Made by a program: the position numbers and the translations under genes. Of a stretch of 64,000 bases of DNA, positions 18,994 through 27,837 are shown piece by piece. Every line of letters begins with the position of its first letter. The first letter of the stretch is position 1. The notes beneath the pieces are model-generated. The model had not been told where the DNA came from. It made no database searches and saw only the letters and a program-made list of their open reading frames with translations. The DNA comes from Rickettsia endosymbiont of Oxypoda opaca. GTDB taxonomy: Bacteria > Pseudomonadota > Alphaproteobacteria > Rickettsiales > Rickettsiaceae. The DNA lies in contig JAJIYK010000016.1 of assembly GCA_020881235.1 (NCBI GenBank), forward strand, positions 34,387 to 98,386, in the 5' to 3' direction.

Positions 18994-20133
18994 TTAATTT
19001 ATACTTTCATTAGTACTTAACTCTTTTGTTAAAATTTCCATTATATAAACAGCAGCTTTACCGTCCCCATAGGGATTATGAGTTTCTGACATTGTCTTAT
19101 AATAATCGTGATTATCTAACAATTTTGTTGTTTCATTCAAAATATTTTCTATATTCGTCCCGACTAATTTAGCAGTACCCGCCGTCACCCCTTCCATCCT
19201 TTCGGTTACATCACGAGTAACCAAAAGCGGTTTGCCGAGAGTCGGAGCTTCTTCTTGCAAACCACCAGAATCGGTAATAATGATATAGGCTTTCTCCATT
19301 AACCAGATCATAAAAGAATAGTCAAGAGGATAAATAAGAAAAATATTTTTGATATTAGCAAGTCTATTATTGACTATATTCTCCACATTGGGATTAGGAT
19401 GTACCGGATAAACAAATTGTACATCTTGGTATTTTGTCGCTAATAATTCTAAGGCAACACAAATATTTTCTAGCGGCTTCCCAAAACTTTCCCTTCTATG
19501 CATAGTAATAAGGATAATTCTTTTGCTAAAATCTAAAAACCTAAAATAATCATAATATTTTTCTTCGCCGCTATTTTTAATTAAGCCTAAACCCAGTAGT
19601 AAAGCGTCTATTATGGTATTACCGGTAACATATATATTATTTGCAATATTTTCTTTTTTTAAATTAAATTTAGAGCTCTCAGTCGGCACAAAATGATATT
19701 CTGCCATATCGGCGGTAAGGGTTCTATACATTTCTTCAGGATAAGGGGAAAATTTATCACCGCTTCTAAGACCCGCTTCAATATGAGCAACCGGCACTTT
19801 ATGATAAAAAGCCGAAAGTGCTCCGATAAATGCCGTAGTAGTGTCACCTTGCACTAGAATTAAATCCGGTTTTACTTCTGTAATTACTGATTTGAGTTTA
19901 TTTATAGCATTACTAGTTAAGTCAGATAAATCTTGATTAGGTAGCATTAAATTGAGATCGTAATTGGGGATAATTTTAAAAAAATTTAAAACTTGATCAA
20001 GCATTTCACGATGTTGAGCAGTTACGCAAACTATAGTTTCAAAATTTTTATCTTCCTGAGATTTTTTAATCAACGGTGCCATTTTTATAGCTTCCGGTCT
20101 AGTCCCAAAGATGAAAAGTAGTTTTTTTGTCAT
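18994..20133 (-). CDS. wecB: UDP-N-acetylglucosamine 2-epimerase
   Basis: A 379-residue non-hydrolysing UDP-GlcNAc 2-epimerase giving UDP-ManNAc for surface polysaccharides. Typical motifs are FGTRPEAIKMAPLI at the N-terminus, VQGDTTTA (about 96-103), HIEAGLRSGD (116-125), TMHRRESFG and SDSGGLQEEAPTLGKP. Full length and apparently intact. It lies eight bases downstream of fabH and supplies precursor to the same pathway as the following glycosyltransferases. Confidence 0.94.
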   Translation of the reverse strand: MTKKLLFIFGTRPEAIKMAPLIKKSQEDKNFETIVCVTAQHREMLDQVLNFFKIIPNYDLNLMLPNQDLSDLTSNAINKLKSVITEVKPDLILVQGDTTTAFIGALSAFYHKVPVAHIEAGLRSGDKFSPYPEEMYRTLTADMAEYHFVPTESSKFNLKKENIANNIYVTGNTIIDALLLGLGLIKNSGEEKYYDYFRFLDFSKRIILITMHRRESFGKPLENICVALELLATKYQDVQFVYPVHPNPNVENIVNNRLANIKNIFLIYPLDYSFMIWLMEKAYIIITDSGGLQEEAPTLGKPLLVTRDVTERMEGVTAGTAKLVGTNIENILNETTKLLDNHDYYKTMSETHNPYGDGKAAVYIMEILTKELSTNESIN

Positions 20134-20140
20134 CTTTAAT

Positions 20141-21097
20141 TTACCACCTTACTAACGCACTTCCCCAGGTTAAGCCGGCACCGATGGCAGTAAAAAGAAT
20201 AATATCACCCTTTTTTAAGCTTCCCGAAGCTTTTAGCTCGCTTAGAGCTAAAGGGATAGAGGCGGCTGAGCAATTAGCATGATTTTTCACTGTTTTTACT
20301 ATCTTGTTTTGTTCTAAATTTAAGACTTCAGCAAGTTTATCGATGATTCTAACATTTGCTTGATGAGGAACAAAATAATCAATATCACTCACCGTAAGAT
20401 TATTGTCATTTAATATTGCCTCTACCGATTGCCCCATTTTCTCAATTGCATGGCGAAATAATGCTTGCCCCTGCATAACGATTTTACCGCTATTGCCGTT
20501 CATACTTACGCCGCCGTCCGTATAAAGCATTTCGGCATAGCTACCGTTTGAGTAAATTTTACTATCTATTATACCGGAGCTATCCTCACTATGCTGTAAT
20601 ATCACGCTCCCTGCTCCGTCGCCGAATAAAACACAAGTTGATCTATCTTGGAAATCAAGCAAAGAGGTCATTTTTTCGGCTCCTATAAGCAAGATGGTCT
20701 TATATTTACCTGAAGCAATAAGAGAATTTGCTACCTGCAACCCGTACACAAAGCCGGCACATACCGCTTGTAAATCAAAAGAAGGTATATTATTCGTAAA
20801 ACCTAGATACCCCTGCAATTTAGTAGCCACGGACGGAAAACTATTATCGGGAGTAGTGGTGCATGTAATAATCAAATCTATATCGGACACTGCTATATTA
20901 GCGTCTGATATAGCATTTTCGGTTGCTTTTAGAGCAAGGTGGGAGGTATATTCATCACTCGCCGCAATATGACGCTGCGATATACCCGTCCTTGTCTTAA
21001 TCCATTCGTCGTTAGTGTCTACATACTTTGCAAGCTCGTCGTTACTAACTACTCGCTCCGGTAAATATCCGCCGCAACCGATAATTTTACAGGTCAT
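20141..21097 (-). CDS. fabH: 3-oxoacyl-ACP synthase III
   Basis: A 318-residue FabH, which starts type II fatty-acid synthesis by condensing acetyl-CoA with malonyl-ACP. The catalytic triad is present: Cys in [11 protein letters not shown], His in [11 protein letters not shown] and Asn in [14 protein letters not shown]. It follows rpmF by only 11 bases. In many proteobacteria plsX sits between rpmF and fabH; here it does not. Confidence 0.95.
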   Translation of the reverse strand: MTCKIIGCGGYLPERVVSNDELAKYVDTNDEWIKTRTGISQRHIAASDEYTSHLALKATENAISDANIAVSDIDLIITCTTTPDNSFPSVATKLQGYLGFTNNIPSFDLQAVCAGFVYGLQVANSLIASGKYKTILLIGAEKMTSLLDFQDRSTCVLFGDGAGSVILQHSEDSSGIIDSKIYSNGSYAEMLYTDGGVSMNGNSGKIVMQGQALFRHAIEKMGQSVEAILNDNNLTVSDIDYFVPHQANVRIIDKLAEVLNLEQNKIVKTVKNHANCSAASIPLALSELKASGSLKKGDIILFTAIGAGLTWGSALVRW

Positions 21098-21108
21098 AAT
21101 AATAAGCT

Positions 21109-21312
21109 TTATGCTACTTCTTCGTCGTCGACTTCTTTTTTCTTCACGACAACTTGACGCCCGTTATATGTACCGTCAATTGTGGATATATGGTGAGGAA
21201 GCTTATATTCTCCGGTTTGGGAATCGACTATTACGTTAACTTTACCGACCGCTAAGTGAGAACGACGCATATTACGCCTTGATTTAGATGTTTTTTTCTT
21301 TGGAACTGCCAT
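21109..21312 (-). CDS. rpmF: 50S ribosomal protein L32
   Basis: A 67-residue L32, recognisable by [19 protein letters not shown] and the following LPHHI near residue 38. No CxxC zinc pair is present, as is usual in alphaproteobacteria. It heads the leftward run rpmF-fabH-wecB-GT2-GT10, so surface-sugar genes may be driven partly by a ribosomal-protein promoter. Confidence 0.95.
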   Translation of the reverse strand: MAVPKKKTSKSRRNMRRSHLAVGKVNVIVDSQTGEYKLPHHISTIDGTYNGRQVVVKKKEVDDEEVA

Positions 21313-21356
21313 ATTAGCCTATCTTTAATAAATCTATAATATGTAAAAAAAAGTAT

Positions 21357-21387
21357 TTGTCAAATTAGCAGAGCAGTATATTATAAT
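21357..21387 (+). promoter_or_regulatory. promoter candidate for the bamE-like gene
   Basis: Between the divergent rpmF and bamE genes there is TTGTCA (21357-21362), followed by TATTAT (21379-21384, 16-base spacer) and an overlapping TATAAT (21382-21387, 19-base spacer). The match to a sigma-70-type promoter is good, though AT-rich DNA gives many chance hits. Confidence 0.4.
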
Positions 21388-21422
21388 TCAGTAATAAAAT
21401 CTAGGTATTTCAAATTAAATTT

Positions 21423-21878
21423 ATGAAATCTTTTATAATTCATGCTTTCGGTATATTGATTTTCCTACTACTTAGTGGTTGCCAGACCATTGAAACCAGA
21501 GGTCAATTTATAGACAATACTTTACTTTCCCGGCTAGAAACTCAAAAACTTAATAAATCTGAAGTAACGGAATTAATCGGCAGTCCGACGATTATACCCG
21601 ATTATTCTCCAAATAGTTGGTATTATATCGAGAGAACTATGTCGAAGCGGGCTTGGTTTACTCCAAAAGTCGAGCAGCAAAGAATAGTAAAAGTTACGTT
21701 TGATACTCGTAATTTAGTACAAGAAGTTATAGTAATTAACGATTCTCATAAGGAAGATATCGAAGTGATTCGAGAATATACTAAAACATACGGTACGGAA
21801 CTTAACGGGCTGCAAAAATTTGTTAAAAATTTCGGCAGGTTTAATGCAACTACTAAGAGCAGCAAGAAAAAGAAATAA
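21423..21878 (+). CDS. bamE: BamE/SmpA/OmlA-family outer-membrane lipoprotein
   Basis: A 151-residue lipoprotein. The signal peptide ends in the lipobox LLSGC with lipidated Cys20. Mature residues carry the BamE pattern: LLSRLETQKLNKSEVTELIGSPTI, then SWYYIERTMSK and VKVTFDTRNLV. BamE is a stabilising subunit of the beta-barrel assembly machine in the outer membrane. The C-terminal tail is lysine-rich (SSKKKK). It would be processed by the Lgt encoded at 12662. Confidence 0.88.
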   Translation: MKSFIIHAFGILIFLLLSGCQTIETRGQFIDNTLLSRLETQKLNKSEVTELIGSPTIIPDYSPNSWYYIERTMSKRAWFTPKVEQQRIVKVTFDTRNLVQEVIVINDSHKEDIEVIREYTKTYGTELNGLQKFVKNFGRFNATTKSSKKKK

Positions 21879-21927
21879 AAGTTGTTGTTTGCTAAGAAAT
21901 TGTTAAGGTCATTGCGATCCTAAATGA

Positions 21928-22149
21928 GTGTTGTTGCAGGACTCGAATTTTTGCAAAGCGTACGGTCTCATGCCGTAACTTGGTACTGCGTTGTACGAAT
22001 GTTAAAGAAAAGGCTGTGTCATGCCGTGACTTGATCACGGCATCCAGTCTTTTTATTAGGTTTTTTCTGGATACCGTGGTCAAGCCACGGTATGACACCA
22101 TACTTGTAATAACCATAATACGGTAAATTATGAACCATGCAACAACGCC
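21928..22149. repeat. family-A palindromic repeat, inverted orientation, with an inserted stretch
   Basis: Read from the left: GTGTTGTTGCAGGACTCG end, TTGCAAAGCGTACG, then an extra block (TACTGCGTTGTACGAATGTTAAAG) not found in the simple elements. The usual double palindrome (about 22017-22100) follows, and the element closes with GAACCATGCAACAACGCC. The extra block resembles the CGTACGAACGTTTAAATAAAG part of the elements at 40813 and 63806, suggesting recombination between repeat families. Confidence 0.85.
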
Positions 22150-22168
22150 TTCCATCAGGGTAGGATTT

Positions 22169-22921
22169 TTATAGTTTTTTAGCTTCTAATAATAAGAATA
22201 TATTAGATTTTTTTATAATATTTAGTTCTTTATCCGTAAAAGCCTGTAAGGCGATTTCGTCTAGAAATAGGTCACATTTTCTAACATCGGTAAAACCCAC
22301 TTGTTCCATTAATTGCTTTATGGTCTCAAAATTCCTTTGGTAGGAGGTTACAGTACAATTTTCTATAATTTCTATTTGTATAGGGCAACCGTCAATATAT
22401 TTATTATCCTTAGTTAAAGGTTTTGTAGGAAGTTTTAGTATATTAAAGACTTCCGGATAAAATGAAGCACCTAAAATATCTAACGTACATATTACAATTT
22501 TCCCACCTTTTTTTAAGCATTTGTAACAATTTTCAATAAATGTTTTTAATTTATCAAGAGTTTCTATATATAATATTACAAACACATTATAAACAATATC
22601 ATACTTATTCTGTCCTAAAACTATAGAGCTGTTAGCATCAGAAAAATCCATAATGTAATATTCTATATCGTTATTTTTTACAGTTTCTATACATAATTGT
22701 ATTTGATGTGCAGAAATATCACATCCGACTAACTTTGACGGGGTATGCTTAGAAAGAATTTCTAGATATCTACCGAATCCACAACCTACTTCTAATACGG
22801 TTTTACCTTTTATATTTCCTATAAGATTTATAATATGAGGATTAATAATATAATTGTTATTTCTTAACTCGGTAGTTTTCTTATAAGCATTATTAATAGC
22901 TTTTAATTGCCAATTTTTCAT
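22169..22921 (-). CDS. class I SAM-dependent methyltransferase
   Basis: A 250-residue methyltransferase of the Rossmann class. Motif I is VLEVGCGFG (residues 42-50), preceded by an N-terminal helix and followed by LVGCDIS (acidic loop) and the later YIMDFSDA and FVILYIETLDKL motifs. The substrate cannot be told; the pattern is of a small-molecule enzyme rather than an RNA or DNA methylase. It is the last gene of a leftward trio, 42 bases after a SAHH-like gene. Pairing with a SAHH-like protein suggests a shared methyl-transfer pathway. Confidence 0.82.
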   Translation of the reverse strand: MKNWQLKAINNAYKKTTELRNNNYIINPHIINLIGNIKGKTVLEVGCGFGRYLEILSKHTPSKLVGCDISAHQIQLCIETVKNNDIEYYIMDFSDANSSIVLGQNKYDIVYNVFVILYIETLDKLKTFIENCYKCLKKGGKIVICTLDILGASFYPEVFNILKLPTKPLTKDNKYIDGCPIQIEIIENCTVTSYQRNFETIKQLMEQVGFTDVRKCDLFLDEIALQAFTDKELNIIKKSNIFLLLEAKKL

Positions 22922-22963
22922 TATAATTATCCTTCATGGTGTGCGGTGTAGGTAATTTGGATT

Positions 22964-24280
22964 TTAACTAAATATAGAATTAATAATAGCATTATCAAAA
23001 TATTGTCCGTTAGAGTGCTTTTTTAGTAATTCTTCATTAAGAAAATCTTCTATTGAATCTACGTGTGGTAAGAGTCTATTATTAATAGGAATATTTTCTT
23101 TTAAATTATTAATCAACGTTTGTATTACTAGCTTTTGTATTTTAGGATGTAGCATGTATTCTTTAGGTTCTTCTTTAGGCTCTAATATATATTCCTTAAT
23201 TAATTGAGATGCTGCTTGAATAATCCCCCCAAATAATAACCCACGAGTAAGTTGGATATTTTTAGCAGGTACAGATTGACCGGAATTATCAAAATTTACC
23301 GGATATCCGCCTTTTAATATTTTGATAAAACCGCCTTTTATTGGATATGTGATATCTTCTAATGCATTTAAGCTCTTATAAGCAAAATCCTTGCGGATAG
23401 CTTTCAATAAAGAGTTAAATTCTACGTCTTGTGATGAGCAACTTATTAGGTATTTAATACCGTATAATTTATGTAAATCGAGAGATACGGTAATATCTGT
23501 ACCTGTACAGCCAAAAATATAATCTGCTTCTTGAAATAATAGTTGTATATTACCGGTAACTTTAAACGAATCTAGGAAGAGCCCTTTTTCTATTTCCTTA
23601 TCATACACTATCACATTTTGATTAGTTGCTAACAACTCCTGAATAATACTGCTTCCTATTGCCCCAAATCCCACTACTCCATATACAAAATTATTAGAAT
23701 TTAAAGGTAAAAATTTCTTCAATTTAGCTACAACCGCTTTAGCAATCATTAGCGATTCTATAAATTGTTTTGTACAAGAATATGCAACGTTAATGAGATT
23801 AAAAATAATATTATTATTTTTAATCCGGGCAATACCTGATGATGTTTGTTCTACAGTATAAATTTTATGACTATTATTTAAATACTCAGGAATATTTGTT
23901 ATACATTGACCGCCATCATCAAGAACAATAATATATGGAGTTTCTATATTAGTACTAATTCTATCCCACATATTCTTTATATCATAACTAAAATGATCTT
24001 TAAAACAACCAAGTTGTCGTGGAGGGAAGCTAGCATGATATACCACCCCCATTTGAATCATTTGTTCTTTTACTTCAGAACATGTAGAATAAAATTTACC
24101 CATCACGTGAATGTTTTTTGGCTTTGCCCCAAGAATGATTAAAGACCGTATTAAATCTACCGTTGTAAATACAAGGTGTTGTACGCAAACAAATGTTACT
24201 TTTTCTAAATTAAGGTTTCTATAGTTTTTAATCTTTTCTACTATTGCTTGTAACGTCGGTAAAATATTATACTTATTCAT
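22964..24280 (-). CDS. divergent S-adenosylhomocysteine-hydrolase-like protein
   Basis: A 438-residue protein built like SAHH. An N-terminal substrate half has a histidine (H35 in VQHLVFTTVDLI), VLDDGGQ (D121/D122), VEQTSSGIARI (E144) and NVAYSCTK (K171). It is followed by an NAD-binding Rossmann domain with GVVGFGAIGS (residues 201-210) and a later FGCTGTD. Compared with the SAHH residues I remember (His55, Asp131, Glu156, Lys186, Asp190), the first four have counterparts. The last is glutamate (E175), and the neighbouring Asn positions are changed. It may act on another thio-nucleoside or be a non-catalytic NAD-binding relative. It overlaps the upstream gene by four bases. Confidence 0.65.
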   Translation of the reverse strand: MNKYNILPTLQAIVEKIKNYRNLNLEKVTFVCVQHLVFTTVDLIRSLIILGAKPKNIHVMGKFYSTCSEVKEQMIQMGVVYHASFPPRQLGCFKDHFSYDIKNMWDRISTNIETPYIIVLDDGGQCITNIPEYLNNSHKIYTVEQTSSGIARIKNNNIIFNLINVAYSCTKQFIESLMIAKAVVAKLKKFLPLNSNNFVYGVVGFGAIGSSIIQELLATNQNVIVYDKEIEKGLFLDSFKVTGNIQLLFQEADYIFGCTGTDITVSLDLHKLYGIKYLISCSSQDVEFNSLLKAIRKDFAYKSLNALEDITYPIKGGFIKILKGGYPVNFDNSGQSVPAKNIQLTRGLLFGGIIQAASQLIKEYILEPKEEPKEYMLHPKIQKLVIQTLINNLKENIPINNRLLPHVDSIEDFLNEELLKKHSNGQYFDNAIINSIFS

Positions 24281-25590
24281 GATATCCTAATACACCCTTT
24301 AAAGAAACTAGACGACGCACAAAATATTCTATCATCCGTATAACTATTATTACAACTGAAAAATCTAGGATCATCCTCAGGAATCATAGTACTAGAAGTA
24401 ATTTGATGTAATTCGTCGTTATGTGAATGAAAATACTCAAATTTTATATTTTCTAAGCCGGTATTTAGTCTGTTTTTTTGATCGAGAATTATATCCATTA
24501 AAATATCTAATAAATTTTTAATATTTCTTTGATCTTCTATTATGCTAGGAGGATTGTTACAATGTAAAGAACTATTAGGTATAGTAGGCATACTAAGAGA
24601 ATAATATACTTTATTACCTGTGGTAAACCTTGCCGGCTGCATTATATTAGGGATGTAATTTCTTAAATTATAATCTTTTATGTATACTTGTTGTATCAGA
24701 CTTGCCGGTAAATCCGTATCATCTATCGAAGGTTCAAATGCTACACCTATCCCTTGAGTAATTGAAATTAAATGTTTAACAGTATCAGTTATATATGTTC
24801 TTGGTTTTAAATTGCGTCTGTTAATTGCCTGCGTAAATAATAACCATAATTTATTATACTCACTAAACTCTTTTAATGATTGTAATTGCTCCCAGCATTT
24901 ATTAACCAAGTACTTATAAAATTCAGTATATGCTATGTTGTCTTGGTTCTCAAACCATTTATTTGAAAATACTAAAATGGTAGTATGCCAGGCATTTTTT
25001 TTATTGCTATTATTAATATTACAAAATATTGACCAGTGTTGATTATCAACTTCCTTATGTACATGATCATTCATATTAAGCTTTTTGCAAACTCTACGAT
25101 TACTTATTATATTAGAAACACTTGGGAGCATAAATACAGAACGTGCTCCTGCCGATACATTCCAAATAGATTGATGTAATATAGGCGTTTGAGTTAATGA
25201 ATTCATTAACTCAAACAAACTGAATAATTCACCTGCCTTTAAAAAGTTAAGCGGTATTATTCTCTGTTCTTCCTTAATAAATACTTCGCTAGAATTATTG
25301 ATGATACACGCTAGGGGAAGATGAGCATATGCTAAACTTTGTCGTAAAGATTCAGGTACTCTTTCATCTTTTATAGAAATCGTTTTTCCATTCAAAGTGG
25401 GAAGATAAAATTCTCCATCTTTAATAATAGGTAGTCCATAGGCGTATTTTATCTTAAATATAGAACATTTTTTATAGGTATTTATATGATCACATTTTTT
25501 AGCCAATTCCGGATTAACTGTATACATATCGTCCCTAACATCAGACCATTCTACTTCTTCAAGATTCAATTTAATGTTCTTATTGGACAT
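24277..25590 (-). CDS. unrecognised 437-residue protein, first gene of the SAHH-like cluster
   Basis: I do not recognise a family. The protein is soluble-looking, with no signal peptide or convincing membrane segment. Notable strings are IWNVSAGARSVFMLPSVSN (about residues 142-160), WSIFCNINN followed by AWHTTILVFSNKWF, and a C-terminal SSTMIPEDDPRFFSC. It is moderately rich in Asn, Ser and Cys. Its stop overlaps the start of the SAHH-like gene (ATGA), so the two are probably made together. Enzymes of a small biosynthetic pathway are the simplest reading, but this is inference from context only. Confidence 0.6.
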   Translation of the reverse strand: MSNKNIKLNLEEVEWSDVRDDMYTVNPELAKKCDHINTYKKCSIFKIKYAYGLPIIKDGEFYLPTLNGKTISIKDERVPESLRQSLAYAHLPLACIINNSSEVFIKEEQRIIPLNFLKAGELFSLFELMNSLTQTPILHQSIWNVSAGARSVFMLPSVSNIISNRRVCKKLNMNDHVHKEVDNQHWSIFCNINNSNKKNAWHTTILVFSNKWFENQDNIAYTEFYKYLVNKCWEQLQSLKEFSEYNKLWLLFTQAINRRNLKPRTYITDTVKHLISITQGIGVAFEPSIDDTDLPASLIQQVYIKDYNLRNYIPNIMQPARFTTGNKVYYSLSMPTIPNSSLHCNNPPSIIEDQRNIKNLLDILMDIILDQKNRLNTGLENIKFEYFHSHNDELHQITSSTMIPEDDPRFFSCNNSYTDDRIFCASSSFFKGCIRIS

Positions 25591-25655
25591 ATAATATCAT
25601 TCATAATCATTGTTATTACCCTAAGGTTTTACATATATTACTTATCCGAGGCAAT

Positions 25656-25894
25656 GAGCCATGCAACAAACCCAGCCACGAAGTGGCTGTGTGACCTCCA
25701 GGATACCCCAAACGTCATTGCGAGCGACTAAAAGGAGCGTGGCAATCTAGAAAATAATACTCATACTGAATTTATTTCAGGACCTCTTGAGGTAGATGCT
25801 AAAACAAGTTCAGCATGATAAAGACTAGATTGCCACGTCGGCACTACGTCCCTCCTCGCAATGACGAGGTAAAATCGAGCCATACAACAACGCC
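25656..25894. repeat. family-B palindromic repeat carrying a nested family-C element
   Basis: Outer ends are GAGCCATGCAACAAACCC and CATACAACAACGCC. The family-B arms CGTCATTGCGAGCGACT...GTGGCAATCTAG and CTAGATTGCCACGTCGGCACTACG...CTCGCAATGACG enclose a foreign centre, TACTGAATTTATTTCAGG...AGATGCTAAAACAAGTTCAGCATGAT. That centre is the element found alone in the middle of 31967-32097. Confidence 0.88.
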
Positions 25895-26177
25895 AGCAAT
25901 GGTGCAAAATTATAGTGCAAAGCCGTATGGAAAGCATAGCATTTTTTCTTATTTTATTCAGTTTAAGGTAAGATTTTAGAAAATCTTATACTTGCTGCTT
26001 ATACTTGCTGGGGTTAATATTCTCAAATCTAATTATTACTACCTAAAATAACCTCCTATTTTTCATACTGATTTTTTGCCTTATCTATCCTATTAATGTT
26101 GCCTATTTTCCTTTCTAGCGACACTATCTGGTTTTTAGAAACTCTCTATCATTGCAAAATATATGCTTTAGATTCCT
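25895..26177. other. AT-rich gap without recognised genes
   Basis: Between the two large repeats upstream of the ITAM-like membrane protein. I see no open frame with family features, no tRNA and no strong terminator. A direct repetition of ATACTTGCTG near 25990-26010 is the only local pattern noticed. Confidence 0.5.
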
Positions 26178-26370
26178 TACGTGGCTACCCAAACCGTCAT
26201 GGCGAGGCGTCTCTTGACGCTGTAGCCATCCAGTTTTTGTCATGCTGACCTCGTTTCAGCATCTTTTTAGTAGATACTGAAATAAATTCAGGATGATTAT
26301 TATTTTTCTGGATTGCCACGCTCCTTTCAGTCGCTCGCAATGACGTTTGGGGTGTCTACGCAACAACACC
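26178..26370. repeat. hybrid palindromic repeat (families E, C and B)
   Basis: It starts with TACGTGGCTACCC and the family-E half (CGTCATGGCGAGGCGTCTCTTGACGCTGTAGCCATCCAG). It passes through a family-C centre (GTCATGCTGACCTCGTTTCAGCATC...TACTGAAATAAATTCAGGATGA) and ends with the family-B half (GGATTGCCACGCTCCTTTCAGTCGCTCGCAATGACG) and TACGCAACAACACC. The two outer halves belong to different families, which indicates exchange between elements. Confidence 0.85.
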
Positions 26371-26464
26371 ATTAGTGAAAGCGGATATGATATAAAACGT
26401 CTTTAAAGGGATCTAACACAAAAACTATTTATTAACGTAAACTAACTAAAAATATTAAATTATT

Positions 26465-27616
26465 ATGAAACTTGACTTTAAAAATATTACGCAGATACTT
26501 GGCTTAACAAGTATTTTTAACACTAATAATAATAGTGCTACTAGCCTTAGCATTATTAATAATACTACTACTAGCCTTCAAGCTATTGGTATTAATAGTG
26601 GTAGTAAAATGATATTTTTGGAACATAATTCCGACATATTAAATTCTATAGAAGAGATGCTTACCGTCGCAGATAAAAAATATGGAGATGATAATATAGC
26701 TGAACTAGACCATCTAGAGCCGGCAGAAGATTTAGCTCCATCCTTGCAAGCACTATTCAGCATTAATAATGGAGTACATAAAGTCGCTAACAAAACTAGT
26801 AATCACGATTTTGCCTTAGTATGTGATAATGGAGTACATAAAGTTTTGGTTTGTGATAAACAAGCTCAGCTTTCTACACCGGAAGAATTTATTAATAAAA
26901 ATTGTTCTATAGCAGACGGTGATACACATTATCCGGCTAATAGTCGTTTTGTATTTTGGGGTTCCAACGGTAACATAAAAGTTACAATTTTAGAAGATAG
27001 TAAACTTACTTTCTTGTATAAGGAAGGTAATAATATTATAAAATATATCTGTACTAAATGGGACGAATGGTTCAAGTCGAGTATGCAGCTAGTTGCGAAA
27101 TATGAAAATTGTAGTTATGCCAATGAACTACAAGATATGCTTTCTAATGGTACTAAGGGATGTGAATCAGGCTATCCAACTCCGGAAGAAATTTTGTTGT
27201 TTTCAGATAATAACAACGATGCCGGTAATAAAGATAATAATAGTTTTAATACATGGAAAATAGCCGGTATTGTAGGTGGAGCAACTACATTGTTAGGTGT
27301 AGTAGGTGCTTCTATATATAAAATACAATCCAAAAAACACAAAGCGACTGATGCTGAATCACAATCTCGAGGAATATCGGGAGAAGCTGAAGGGTTGATA
27401 CCCCCCCAGGATTTGCTAAATGCGTTACAAGCCAAAGCAGGACCAGGGGTTACAGTAGTAAAAACTCTTAAAGATGCGAAAGAGCTGATTGAAATGCCGG
27501 TACACCAAGAAGCAAGTCCAATCTATGCAAACCTATCGGAAAATTCAGATTTTGAAGATTCAGATTATGAAATTCTATGTATAGGAAATCACGCTGATTA
27601 TGCAATCAATGATTGA
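26465..27616 (+). CDS. single-span membrane protein with ITAM-like and EPIYA-like C-terminal tail
   Basis: A 383-residue protein I do not recognise as a known family. There is no N-terminal signal peptide. Residues 1-263 are polar, Asn/Ser-rich and acidic, with a short internal duplication (two NNGVHKV/DNGVHKV strings near 105-130). One membrane segment, about residues 264-287 (IAGIVGGATTLLGVVGASIY), is followed by Lys/His residues and a 96-residue tail. The tail has SPIYANL (Y354) and DYEIL (Y368), separated by ten residues. This fits the relaxed ITAM pattern YxxL-x(6-12)-YxxL; SPIYA also resembles the EPIYA phosphorylation motif of bacterial effectors, and SDYEIL alone fits an ITIM. A role in host tyrosine-kinase signalling is inference. 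A strong terminator follows. Confidence 0.65.
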   Translation: MKLDFKNITQILGLTSIFNTNNNSATSLSIINNTTTSLQAIGINSGSKMIFLEHNSDILNSIEEMLTVADKKYGDDNIAELDHLEPAEDLAPSLQALFSINNGVHKVANKTSNHDFALVCDNGVHKVLVCDKQAQLSTPEEFINKNCSIADGDTHYPANSRFVFWGSNGNIKVTILEDSKLTFLYKEGNNIIKYICTKWDEWFKSSMQLVAKYENCSYANELQDMLSNGTKGCESGYPTPEEILLFSDNNNDAGNKDNNSFNTWKIAGIVGGATTLLGVVGASIYKIQSKKHKATDAESQSRGISGEAEGLIPPQDLLNALQAKAGPGVTVVKTLKDAKELIEMPVHQEASPIYANLSENSDFEDSDYEILCIGNHADYAIND

Positions 27617-27695
27617 TATGTCAACAGTTTTCCGACCAAATTAGACCAAGTAGATATAAACAATCATTGGCTGAATGGATTCTAATGCGGCTATA

Positions 27696-27732
27696 AAATA
27701 CAGCAAAAATCTTAATGCTTTTTGCTGTATTT
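27696..27732 (+). terminator. rho-independent terminator after the ITAM-like protein gene
   Basis: A perfect 14-bp stem (AAATACAGCAAAAA / TTTTTGCTGTATTT) with a nine-base loop. The arms provide an A-run on one side and a T-run on the other, so it could work in both directions. It lies 80 bases beyond the stop codon of the gene at 26465. Confidence 0.85.
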
Positions 27733-27837
27733 CTATATATTCCAATATTACATACCAATTAAACCGAAAGGCGAATAAAAGGAGTAAACGGACTTTTGAA
27801 TAGAGTAACGTAAAGCCCTGGAAAGCTGATAGTAATG

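Noticed and set aside
24277-25590. Assigning the 437-residue protein to a ligase or siderophore-synthetase family
   Set aside because: A few strings looked loosely similar, but no complete motif set could be found, so no function is given.
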